The notes: a model not told the origin generated them from the letters alone. Positions 1 to 5,343 are shown, counted from the stretch's first letter. The stretch is DNA of 5,343 nucleotides from an uncultured Shinella sp. (GCA_946886325.1 CAMPIK010000218.1:1-5343), one strand, 5' to 3'. Program-made: numbers and translations.

Positions 1-38
1 AGGGGCGTCAGGATATTGGGTGTCAGGGCGCGAGACAT
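1..38 (-). CDS. 5' end of an unidentified gene, third in the leftward operon (partial)
   Basis: Only the first 12 codons are present, reading MSRALTPNILTP, and the gene runs off the left edge. The start is supported by a strong purine-rich ribosome binding site, GGAGGAGG on the minus strand at 44-51, a few bases before the ATG. It lies 66 bp downstream of the SDR1 stop on the same strand, and no terminator-like hairpin is evident between them, so it is probably cotranscribed with the regulator and SDR1. The context suggests a catabolic enzyme for the same substrate. Twelve residues are too few to assign a family, and I do not recognise it. That a gene starts here is fairly likely; its function is unknown. 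Confidence 0.6.
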   Translation of the reverse strand, partial: MSRALTPNILTP

Positions 39-104
39 GGCTTCCTCCTCCGGGCGCGTGCATGCGCACCCGTGTCGCGTGAAAAAATGTAAAAGTTCAA
101 TGCG

Positions 105-914
105 TTACTGGATGCACCAGCCGCCGTCGATGTGGATCATCTGGCCGGTCATGTAGTCGCTGTCGTCGCTCGCGAGGAACGATGCCGTGCCGACGATGTC
201 GTCGGGATAGGAGACCCGCTTGATCTTCAGCTCGTTCCTGGTGATGTCCTCGTAGGCCTGGCCTGCCTTCTCCTTGAAGCCGATTTCGACAAGGTCCTTG
301 TCGAGCTGCTCCCAGAGCGGCGTCACGACGACGCCCGGCGCATAGCCGTTGACGGTGATGTTGTGCTCGGCAAGCGCCACGGCGCCGCAATGGGTGAGCG
401 CCAGGCAGCCGTATTTCGAGGTGCAGTAGACCGTCACGTCGATCAGCGGCTTGCGCGAGGCGATCGAGCCGACATTGATGATCTTGTAGGGATGTCCCTC
501 CATCGGCCCCTGGGCGATCATCTGGCGGGCCGTTTCCTGCATGCCGAGCCACATCGCCTTGGTGTTGACGGACATGATCATGTCCCAGTTGTCTTCGTCG
601 ATGTCCATGAAGAAGCGGGGCTTGTTGAGGCCGGCATTGAAGAGGCCGATATTGATCGAGCCGAATGCCTCGACCGTCGCTGCGACGGCACTGGCGTTGT
701 CCTCGCGCCGCGTCACGTCCATCCGGACGGCGATTGCCTTGCCGTTGCCGTCAGCGTTGATGCGGTCGGCAACCTTCTGCGCTTCGTCGAGGTCCAGGTC
801 CCCCAGGCAGACATTGGCGCCCTGCCGGGCAAAGGTTTCCGCATTGGCGGCGCCCATGCCGCGCGCCGCGCCTGTGATCAGGATGTTTTTGCCCTTGAGG
901 CGGTTCGGGTCCAT
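105..914 (-). CDS. SDR1: classical short-chain dehydrogenase/reductase, probably NAD-dependent sugar or polyol dehydrogenase
   Basis: This is a 269-residue cytoplasmic oxidoreductase of the classical SDR family, whose usual length is about 250-270. The Rossmann cofactor motif TGAARGMG is at residues 14-21. Asp39 at the end of the second strand (sequence LGDLD) favours NAD(H) over NADP(H). NAG is at 93-95; the usual first Asn of NNAG is Phe92. The catalytic tetrad reads Asn117 (IMSVN), Ser150, Tyr163 and Lys167 (YCTSK). The end reads TGQMIHIDGG, typical of the family. The frame stays open far upstream, but the ATG at 914 is chosen because it has GGGAGG five bases before it and places the first beta strand correctly. 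It overlaps the 3' end of the regulator gene by 37 bp. Homology to SDR2 across the divergent promoter suggests related substrates. The family is secure. The substrate is unknown; sugar alcohols or sugars are likely from context. Confidence 0.95.
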   Translation of the reverse strand: MDPNRLKGKNILITGAARGMGAANAETFARQGANVCLGDLDLDEAQKVADRINADGNGKAIAVRMDVTRREDNASAVAATVEAFGSINIGLFNAGLNKPRFFMDIDEDNWDMIMSVNTKAMWLGMQETARQMIAQGPMEGHPYKIINVGSIASRKPLIDVTVYCTSKYGCLALTHCGAVALAEHNITVNGYAPGVVVTPLWEQLDKDLVEIGFKEKAGQAYEDITRNELKIKRVSYPDDIVGTASFLASDDSDYMTGQMIHIDGGWCIQ

Positions 915-2761
915 GGTTTCCTCCCTGCTTGACTGGTTTCGCGTATCGCGCGATCGGCTCTGTCCTGCGCCCGGCGCAACGCGGTTTTTGGCGTAACGCT
1001 GCCGCGCAGCATGTCGTGGAATTCTTCGCCGCAGATGCGGATGATCTCGGAGATCTGCGGGATCGGCGGACGCGGCCAGAACTGAAGTTCGTCGCGCCAG
1101 GACATCGAGTCGATCGCCTCGAAAATGTCGGACGAGCGACGAACTTCCGGGTCGGCGCCGACCGAGTAGCGCGGATTGGTGCGGCTTCCGTTCTGGATGT
1201 AGAGCTTCTGCGCCTCGGGCGAGGTGAAGACGATCAGCGCCTCGGCGGCGGCGCGCAGGCGCTCGGGATGAAGGTTGCGCGGGATCCCCATCGCATAGCC
1301 GCCGACCGGCGCGATCGGCGCGGCACCGGGGCCGACCGGATGCGGCAGGTAGCCCGTCTGGCCGTGCGCAGGAGACGTCGCGTCCAGTTCGAAATAGGGT
1401 GCCAGTAGCGTGTAGCCATAGGCCATCGCGACGTCGCCCGCCGCATAGGGGCGCACCCGCTCGTACCAGGACATGGAGAGGATATAGGGCGGCGAATATT
1501 GCAGCAGGTCCATCAGATATTCGGCCGCCTCGAAGCCCGCTTCGCAATCGATCATCGGACGGATTTCCATCCGGTCGAGCCTGTCGGTGTCGAAACCGCC
1601 GGCAATTGGCGGCAGGTCGATGACGGGCTGACCGAAATCGGCGAGCATCATCAGGAACGTATGGCCGAGCGCCGTGCCGCGCGCCGCATTCCAGGCGATG
1701 CCGTATTTGCCACGGGTCGGATCGTGGAACTCGCGTGCGGCGCGGATGACGTCTGCGGTCGATGCCGGCGGTTCGAGGCCGGCCTCGGAGAACAGGTCCT
1801 TGCGGTAGAGCAGCAGCTCCGGCGTCGTCTGGGCAGGCACGCCATAGGGTTTGCCGCCCCAATGGGTGGCCTTCCAGCCGGCGGTGTGGAAGTCGGCCGG
1901 ATCGAGTCGGGCGACATCAAGCGCCTCGTCGAGCGGCATCAGCACGTCGTTTGCGGCGAGTTCGCCGAGCCAGGGCAGGTCGAAGGCAACGATGTCGTAA
2001 CGGCTTGCCTTCCGCTCGGCGTTCTTCAGGATCTCCTGGTGCAGGCGGTCGATGGAAAAGGCGCGCTGATGGATTTCCGTGCCGACGACCTGTTCGAACT
2101 GCCGCTTGAGATGACCCATCACCATGAAGGTCGGATCGCCATGCACGAGCACACGCACGCCGCCCGGAATGCGCAGCGGCTCCGGCAGGACATTCAGCGG
2201 TGGAATGGGGCGGGCGGCCATGTAGGAGCCGCCGAAATAGTAGTCCTCGACTGCGTCGCTCTTCCGGTTCAGGCCGGGAAAGTGCGACGCGGCGAGACGT
2301 TGCAGCCGGCCGGTCAACTGAACCCAGTTTTCAAGCAGGGCGTCGCTCGGATGCAGCGTGAAGGTCTTGCCGCTGCGGGTGCGGGGCCGCTGCTCGATCA
2401 GGCCGCCGTCGATCATCTCCCGGATGCGGCGCGTCGCGGTCGCATAGGGCACGCCGGACGCACCGATCAGCGAGGTCGGCGTGACGGCCTTTGCTTCCAG
2501 ATGACTTCTGACCAGATGCAGCGACATGCGGAATTGCGGATTGGGCGCGAAGAAATCGACTGTGTCTTCAAGTTCGCCGGCAAAGGCATCGAGGAAGGAG
2601 ATCACATTGATCATCTCGTCCCGGTCGCTCTTTGACGCCGTCACAGGCTCCGCGCTTGCTCCTCCCTTCTTCATTTGAAATGGTGCCCCTCGTTCTGCTT
2701 CGGTGCCGACGCGGCGCGTTGCGGATTTCGGGAAGCCCTCGGTCTTCTTGTTCGCGTTCAT
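878..2761 (-). CDS. Cytoplasmic transcriptional regulator: winged helix-turn-helix fused to a MalE-type solute-binding domain
   Basis: The protein has 627 residues, no signal peptide, no lipobox cysteine and no hydrophobic membrane segment, so it should be cytoplasmic. Residues 1-45 are charged, low in hydrophobics and probably disordered. Residues about 75-140 form a MarR-like winged helix: helix 93-100, recognition helix around TATRRIREMIDGG (108-120), then a wing at RPRTRSGKTFTLHP. Residues about 200-605 read as a full SBP_bac_1/SBP_bac_8 domain: DLPWLGELAANDVLMPLDE (261-279), GVPAQTTPELLLYRKDLF (307-324), EAGLEPP, GDVAMAYG (442-449), GGYAMGIP (487-494), FTSPEAQKL (512-520) and a C-terminal AL..AQDRADRAI helix. 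An automatic annotation could easily call it an extracellular solute-binding protein. ATG 2761 is preceded by GAGAGG at 2767-2772 with a five-base gap. SgrR of E. coli is a known HTH plus solute-binding precedent, with a different binding-domain family. It probably senses a sugar or polyol and controls both divergent units; that role is inferred. Confidence 0.88.
   Translation of the reverse strand: MNANKKTEGFPKSATRRVGTEAERGAPFQMKKGGASAEPVTASKSDRDEMINVISFLDAFAGELEDTVDFFAPNPQFRMSLHLVRSHLEAKAVTPTSLIGASGVPYATATRRIREMIDGGLIEQRPRTRSGKTFTLHPSDALLENWVQLTGRLQRLAASHFPGLNRKSDAVEDYYFGGSYMAARPIPPLNVLPEPLRIPGGVRVLVHGDPTFMVMGHLKRQFEQVVGTEIHQRAFSIDRLHQEILKNAERKASRYDIVAFDLPWLGELAANDVLMPLDEALDVARLDPADFHTAGWKATHWGGKPYGVPAQTTPELLLYRKDLFSEAGLEPPASTADVIRAAREFHDPTRGKYGIAWNAARGTALGHTFLMMLADFGQPVIDLPPIAGGFDTDRLDRMEIRPMIDCEAGFEAAEYLMDLLQYSPPYILSMSWYERVRPYAAGDVAMAYGYTLLAPYFELDATSPAHGQTGYLPHPVGPGAAPIAPVGGYAMGIPRNLHPERLRAAAEALIVFTSPEAQKLYIQNGSRTNPRYSVGADPEVRRSSDIFEAIDSMSWRDELQFWPRPPIPQISEIIRICGEEFHDMLRGSVTPKTALRRAQDRADRAIRETSQAGRKPWTRTASRAKTS
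920..925 (-). promoter_or_regulatory. Ribosome binding site that fixes the SDR1 start
   Basis: GGGAGG on the minus strand sits five bases before the ATG at 912-914. It lies inside the last codons of the regulator gene, so SDR1 translation is probably coupled to translation of the regulator. It excludes the much longer upstream extension that the open frame would allow. Confidence 0.85.
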
Positions 2762-2779
2762 GGCGACCTCTCAAAAATG

Positions 2780-2845
2780 TTCAGAATGACATTTCGAGAC
2801 TATGGGGAAAAAGTCCAAAATGGATATTCAAATATTCAGAATGGA
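2780..2845. repeat. Three copies of a near-dyad repeat, consensus TYCA-RAA-TGRM, candidate regulator sites
   Basis: The copies are TTCAGAATGAC at 2780-2790, TCCAAAATGGA at 2814-2824 and TTCAGAATGGA at 2835-2845. The second copy is a perfect inverted repeat with 4-bp arms (TCCA and TGGA) around AAA; the others are partial dyads. Centres are about 34 and 21 bp apart, the latter close to two helical turns, which favours cooperative binding on one DNA face. The last two copies share the longer string AATGGATAT. The first copy lies just upstream of the regulator's ribosome binding site, suiting autoregulation. The last lies against the TATATT -10 candidate of the rightward operon. Assignment to the neighbouring regulator is inference. 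Confidence 0.45.
2824..2835. repeat. Small AT-rich inverted repeat in the promoter region
   Basis: ATATT and AATAT are perfect 5-bp arms around a CA spacer. The repeat sits between the second and third copies of the TYCARAATGRM repeat, so it may be part of a composite operator or simply AT-rich promoter DNA. A 12-bp AT-rich dyad can occur by chance. Confidence 0.3.
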
Positions 2846-2891
2846 TATATTTCGTGCTCTCTTCCGCGGCTCGACGCGGCACTGTGTAGCC

Positions 2892-2916
2892 GCTGCCCAG
2901 AGGAGGTTCGGGCAGC
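2892..2916 (+). promoter_or_regulatory. Potential leader hairpin with a Shine-Dalgarno-like loop
   Basis: Arms GCTGCCC and GGGCAGC (7 bp, GC-rich) enclose an 11-base loop containing AGAGGAGG. It lies in the presumed leader of the rightward operon, about 70 bases before the binding-protein start. No start codon lies at a suitable distance after the AGGAGG, so it is not a normal ribosome binding site. It may be a structural leader element or coincidental. Confidence 0.3.
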
Positions 2917-2928
2917 CACGAGCCGGCG

Positions 2929-2951
2929 TGCAATCGGTTGATCCGATTGCA
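2929..2951. promoter_or_regulatory. Perfect 9-bp-arm palindrome, candidate operator or leader hairpin
   Basis: TGCAATCGG at 2929-2937 and CCGATTGCA at 2943-2951 are exact reverse complements around a 5-bp spacer, TTGAT. This is by far the strongest dyad in the intergenic region, and its size and symmetry fit a dimeric repressor operator. It lies 36 bp before the binding-protein ATG, where a bound protein would block transcription. In RNA it would form a 9-bp stem. No T-rich tail follows, so it is not an intrinsic terminator. It is unlike the repeats near 2780-2845, so a second regulator may be involved. Confidence 0.5.
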
Positions 2952-2987
2952 AAGCGGCCGAAGATTTAACGCATTGGGAGGAACGAG

Positions 2988-3944
2988 ATGAACATTCGCA
3001 TGTTGCTTGCCGCGACGACCGCCATGGCCGGAATTGCCGTTGCCGGCGCGGCTTTTTCCGCTGACTACAAGATCGGCATCACGCAGAACAATGTCGGCGT
3101 CGACAGCTACCAGACGACCTATGAGAAGGCGTTCGTCGCTGCCGCCGAAGCCAACGACAAGGTGGAAACGGTGGTGCTGGATGCCGGCGGCGACGTCGCG
3201 CGCCAGATCGCCCAGGTGGAAGACCTCATCCAGCAGGAGGTCGATGCCATCATCATCTGGCCGACCAATGGCGAGGCCGTCATTCCGGCCGTGCGCAAGG
3301 CCCACAACGCCGGCATCCCGGTCATCGTCACCAATTCCAACATCGCCGAAGAGGGCTTCGACTTCGTCAAGTCCTTCTCGGGGCCTGACAATATCACGCA
3401 GGGATCGCGCGCTGCCGAGATCATGTGCGACAAGTTCAAGGCGATGGGTATCGAAAACGAGGCGAAGATCGTCCAGATCTCCGGCCAGCCGGGCTATACG
3501 ACGGCGATCGAGCGGGCCAAGGGTTTCGAGGATCGTCTTCCGGCGGTCTGCCCGAACGTCGAACTGGTGGAGACGCAGCCGGGCGACTGGAACCGCGAGA
3601 AGTCGCAGAAGGTCATGGAAGCCTTCCTGGTCAAATATGACGATATCGACGGCGTCTATGCCGGCGACGACAACATGGGCGTCGGCGCCCTCAATGCCGC
3701 CAAGGCGGCTGGCCGCGAGGGTATCATCTTCGTCGGGGCAACCAATTTCTCGGTCGGATATGAGGCGATGGAGCGCGGCGAATACTGGGGCTCGATCTAC
3801 CAGTCGCCGGTCGACGACGCCAAGGCCGCCTTGCAGACGGCGATCGACATTTTGGACGGCAAGGACATTCCGTTCCTGAACTATTTCGACACGCCGAAGA
3901 TCACCCAGGACAACATGAAGGACTTCGACAAGCCCGTCTTCTGA
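2988..3944 (+). CDS. Periplasmic sugar-binding protein of an RbsB-type (CUT2) ABC transporter
   Basis: This is a 318-residue Peripla_BP_4 (RbsB-like) binding protein, close to the usual 300-330. The signal peptide has Arg4, a hydrophobic core to about residue 21 and a likely cut after Ser24 (AFS, then ADYK). No lipobox cysteine is present, so it should be soluble in the periplasm. The mature protein opens with YKIGITQNNVG and continues with family features: ARQIAQVEDLIQQEVDAIII, the PAVRKAHNAGIPVIVTNSNI strand, a conserved PGYTTAIERAKGFED stretch, GVYAGDDNMGVGAL and GSIYQSP near the end. The ATG has GGGAGGAA at 2976-2983, five bases upstream (four if counted from the last A). It heads the rightward operon, followed by SDR2 and the permease. 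The family captures sugars or polyols and delivers them to the permease. The ligand cannot be named from the sequence. Confidence 0.95.
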   Translation: MNIRMLLAATTAMAGIAVAGAAFSADYKIGITQNNVGVDSYQTTYEKAFVAAAEANDKVETVVLDAGGDVARQIAQVEDLIQQEVDAIIIWPTNGEAVIPAVRKAHNAGIPVIVTNSNIAEEGFDFVKSFSGPDNITQGSRAAEIMCDKFKAMGIENEAKIVQISGQPGYTTAIERAKGFEDRLPAVCPNVELVETQPGDWNREKSQKVMEAFLVKYDDIDGVYAGDDNMGVGALNAAKAAGREGIIFVGATNFSVGYEAMERGEYWGSIYQSPVDDAKAALQTAIDILDGKDIPFLNYFDTPKITQDNMKDFDKPVF

Positions 3945-3961
3945 CGCGGCCGTCGCGAGCG

Positions 3962-3996
3962 GGAGCGCGGCCGGTTGTCCGCGCTCCTCTTCTTGT
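3962..3996 (+). terminator. Hairpin with T-rich tail after the binding-protein gene, probable intra-operon attenuator
   Basis: GGAGCGCGG (3962-3970) and CCGCGCTCC (3979-3987) form a perfect 9-bp, very GC-rich stem with an 8-base loop. They are followed by the T-rich run TCTTCTTGT. It lies 17 bp after the binding-protein stop and 29 bp before the SDR2 start. Such structures often allow partial read-through or protect the upstream message, giving excess binding protein over downstream products. The T tract is interrupted by C and G, so termination is probably incomplete. Confidence 0.6.
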
Positions 3997-4024
3997 CATT
4001 TCCAATTTCGAGACGGAGGCAGGC

Positions 4025-4822
4025 ATGGGCCGCGTATCCGGCCGGTCCTGTATCGTGACCGGTGCTGCCAGGGGAATCGGCCGGGCGATCGGCAAGGCCT
4101 TGCTGCAAGAGGGGGCCGACGTCTGCTTCGCCGACATCGACGCCGACGGCGCCAGGAAGGCTGCCGAAGAGGGGGCGCATGAAGCGGCCGGGAACGGCGG
4201 CAGGGTGACCTCGTTCCGCGTCGATGTCACCGACAGGACCGAGGTTCGCGCGATGATCGCGCACACGGTCGGCACCTTCGGCAAGCTCGACGTCAAGTTC
4301 AACAATGCCGGCGTCAACAAGCCGATGAACTTTCTCGACGTCACCGAAGAGAACTGGCATTTCATCATGGGCGTCAACGGGCTCGGCTGCCTGATCGGCA
4401 TGCAGGAGGCGGCGCGCCAGATGATCGCCCAGGGAACGGGCGGCAAGATCATCAACACGGCCTCGGTCGCCAGCCGGCAGGGCTTCGGCAATGTCGCGCC
4501 CTATTGCGCAAGCAAATGGGCGGTGGTCTCGTTGACCCAGTCGGCGGCCCGTGATCTGGCGGAGCATGACATCACCGTGACCGGATTCGCTCCGGGCGTG
4601 GTTGCGACCGAGATGTGGGAAGAGGTCGATCGCGACCTGATGAACATCGGGGCCGCTGAGCGTCCCGGACAGGCGATGGAGGAATTCGCGGCGGGCATTC
4701 TGAAAGGCCGTGTCGCGAGGCCCGCGGATATCACGGGGACGACGACGTTCCTGGCGTCGGCGGAAAGCGACTACATGACCGGCCAGATCGTGATGATCGA
4801 CGGCGGCATGACACTGGTCTGA
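4025..4822 (+). CDS. SDR2: classical short-chain dehydrogenase/reductase, probably NAD-dependent sugar or polyol dehydrogenase
   Basis: This 265-residue classical SDR carries TGAARGIG at residues 12-19, acidic Asp37 after the second strand (CFADID, favouring NAD), NNAG at 93-96, and the tetrad Asn118 (IMGVN), Ser147, Tyr160 and Lys164 (YCASK). The C-terminal TGQIVMIDGG is typical. All catalytic residues are present. The start has GGAGG at 4015-4019, five bases upstream. It is clearly paralogous to SDR1: both share NAG.NKP, an ENW or DNW followed by an IM.VN segment, GMQE.ARQMIAQG, APGVV.T..WE, and D.DL..IG. SDR1 carries a few extra residues before its KIIN strand. Its place between binding-protein and permease genes ties it to metabolism of the imported compound. 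Similar sequences include sorbitol and butanediol dehydrogenases, but the exact substrate is not determinable here. Confidence 0.95.
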   Translation: MGRVSGRSCIVTGAARGIGRAIGKALLQEGADVCFADIDADGARKAAEEGAHEAAGNGGRVTSFRVDVTDRTEVRAMIAHTVGTFGKLDVKFNNAGVNKPMNFLDVTEENWHFIMGVNGLGCLIGMQEAARQMIAQGTGGKIINTASVASRQGFGNVAPYCASKWAVVSLTQSAARDLAEHDITVTGFAPGVVATEMWEEVDRDLMNIGAAERPGQAMEEFAAGILKGRVARPADITGTTTFLASAESDYMTGQIVMIDGGMTLV

Positions 4823-4833
4823 AAATGCTGCGT

Positions 4834-4845
4834 CGGCAATTGCCG
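4834..4845. repeat. 12-bp perfect palindrome in the SDR2-permease gap
   Basis: CGGCAATTGCCG is self-complementary with no spacer, 35 bp before the permease start. It lacks a loop and T-rich tail, so it is not a terminator. It may be incidental in GC-rich DNA. Confidence 0.25.
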
Positions 4846-4880
4846 GCAAGCGGGCATGAGACCGGCTTTGGGAGGAGCCA

Positions 4881-5343
4881 ATGGCGGAAATGACGAAATC
4901 GGACATCGGCGGCTTTCTGGCGCGTCAGGGCATCCTCATCGCCTTCATTCTGTTCATGATCGGGTTCACCGTCGCCAATGCGCGGTTTGTCGATCCAAGC
5001 AATATAATGGGCGTCGTGCGCTCCTCCGCCATTCTCGGCGTGATGGCGCTCGGCGTCACCTTTGTCGTCATCAGCGGCAATCTCGATCTCTCGGTCGGCT
5101 CGATGATGTCGTTTTCGACGATCGTGGTGCTTGACCTGCATGACACGATCGGCCCTGCGCTCGCCATTCCCGTCATGTTCGCGATGACGCTGTGTCTCGG
5201 CGCGCTGATCGGCTTTCTGGTCGGCTACCTCAGGCTCAATTCGCTGATCGTCACGCTCGGCATGCTATCGGCCATCCACGGGCTGACACTGACCTATTCC
5301 GGCGGCAAGAACATGGACATCGCCGACAAGGCGGGCACCTGGT
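4881..5343 (+). CDS. N-terminal half of an RbsC-type sugar ABC transporter permease (partial)
   Basis: The first 154 residues of an inner-membrane permease are present, with the frame still open at the right edge; RbsC-like proteins are about 320 residues. A hydrophobic segment at about 15-33 is followed by the family loop around ARFVDPSNIMGVVRSSA. Then come a second segment (about 50-65) and the hallmark GNLDLSVGSMM (66-76). Two further membrane segments follow at about 92-116, then NSLIVTLGM (120-128), another RbsC-family signature. The ATG at 4881 has GGGAGG at 4870-4875, five bases upstream; an alternative ATG at 4890 would lack that spacing. It is 58 bp after SDR2 with no terminator between, so cotranscription is likely. 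It should pair with the RbsB-type protein upstream and with an ATPase expected beyond the window. Confidence 0.93.
   Translation, partial: MAEMTKSDIGGFLARQGILIAFILFMIGFTVANARFVDPSNIMGVVRSSAILGVMALGVTFVVISGNLDLSVGSMMSFSTIVVLDLHDTIGPALAIPVMFAMTLCLGALIGFLVGYLRLNSLIVTLGMLSAIHGLTLTYSGGKNMDIADKAGTW

Larger units (their letters stand above)
2762..2987. promoter_or_regulatory. Divergent promoter and operator region between regulator operon and transport operon
   Basis: These 226 bp separate two genes read away from each other, so both promoters must lie here. About 2771-2855 is markedly AT-rich against the GC-rich surroundings and holds three short similar repeats and an inverted repeat, which fits regulator binding. 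TATATT at 2846-2851 matches the -10 consensus at five of six bases for rightward transcription, but no good -35 lies at the right distance, as is common at activator-dependent promoters. That start would leave a leader of about 130 nt carrying two potential hairpins. For the leftward direction CATAGT (minus strand, 2799-2804) is a weak -10 candidate. The strongest ORFs across this region are not credible genes. The region's role is secure from layout; the exact promoter elements are tentative. Confidence 0.8.

Noticed and set aside
132..932. 266-codon plus-strand ORF opposite SDR1
   Set aside because: It is the antisense shadow of a clear SDR gene. The translation has no recognisable domain, is rich in Arg, Asp, Val and Gly, and has no convincing ribosome binding site.
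1499..2635. 378-codon plus-strand ORF opposite the regulator
   Set aside because: It is long only because GC-rich codons on the other strand rarely give stops. The protein shows no domain or membrane pattern, while the opposite strand encodes a coherent regulator.
878..2761. Reading the regulator as an ordinary exported solute-binding protein
   Set aside because: There is no signal peptide or lipobox, and about 200 residues including a winged helix precede the binding domain.
2632..2941. Short plus-strand ORFs crossing the divergent promoter
   Set aside because: They begin inside the antisense of the regulator's 5' end and end in the promoter region. They lack ribosome binding sites and family features.
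2928..2969. GTG-initiated 13-codon leader peptide before the binding-protein gene
   Set aside because: The nearest Shine-Dalgarno-like sequence (2901-2906) is about 21 bases away, too far, and the codons show no repeated residue that would suggest attenuation.
3007..3879. 290-codon plus-strand ORF in another frame of the binding-protein gene
   Set aside because: Its translation is dominated by Arg, Ser and Pro, which is typical of an out-of-frame reading of GC-rich DNA.
4825..4893. Small ORF between SDR2 and the permease, overlapping the permease start
   Set aside because: Its ATG has no ribosome binding site, and the permease has its own strong one at 4870-4875.
3881..4906. 341-codon minus-strand ORF opposite SDR2
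   Set aside because: It is an antisense shadow that spans an intergenic hairpin and parts of three plus-strand features; its translation has no family signature.

Overview
The window looks like chromosome or megaplasmid DNA of an alphaproteobacterium, most likely of the Rhizobiales. The grounds are high GC with strong G/C at third codon positions, a rhizobial-style sugar ABC transporter locus, and strong GGAGG ribosome binding sites. No sequence search was run, so the taxon is an inference from style.

It is a divergent carbohydrate or polyol utilisation locus built around a 226-bp promoter region (2762-2987). Leftward (minus strand) lie a 627-residue cytoplasmic regulator (878-2761), a short-chain dehydrogenase/reductase here called SDR1 (105-914), and the first 12 codons of a further gene that leaves the left edge (1-38). 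The regulator has an N-terminal winged helix-turn-helix fused to a complete MalE-like solute-binding domain. Rightward (plus strand) lie a periplasmic sugar-binding protein of the RbsB type (2988-3944), a second dehydrogenase, SDR2, paralogous to SDR1 (4025-4822), and the first half of an RbsC-type permease that leaves the right edge (4881-5343). A hairpin with a T-rich tail separates the binding-protein gene from the rest of its operon.

The likely working model is inferred. The binding protein and permease, with an ATPase expected beyond the right edge, import a sugar or sugar alcohol. The two NAD-type dehydrogenases oxidise it or a derivative. The regulator senses the substrate or a product in the cytoplasm through its captured solute-binding domain and controls both transcription units from the central region. 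That region holds three short near-dyad repeats, an AT-rich inverted repeat and a perfect 9-bp-arm palindrome. The substrate cannot be named from the sequence.

The most notable item is the regulator: a solute-binding fold used as an intracellular sensor, like SgrR in architecture but with a MalE-type rather than a DppA-type domain. Its sensor belongs to a different solute-binding class from the RbsB-type protein encoded next to it. No RNA genes, insertion sequences, CRISPR arrays or phage features were seen, and no gene-free stretch exceeds 300 bases.
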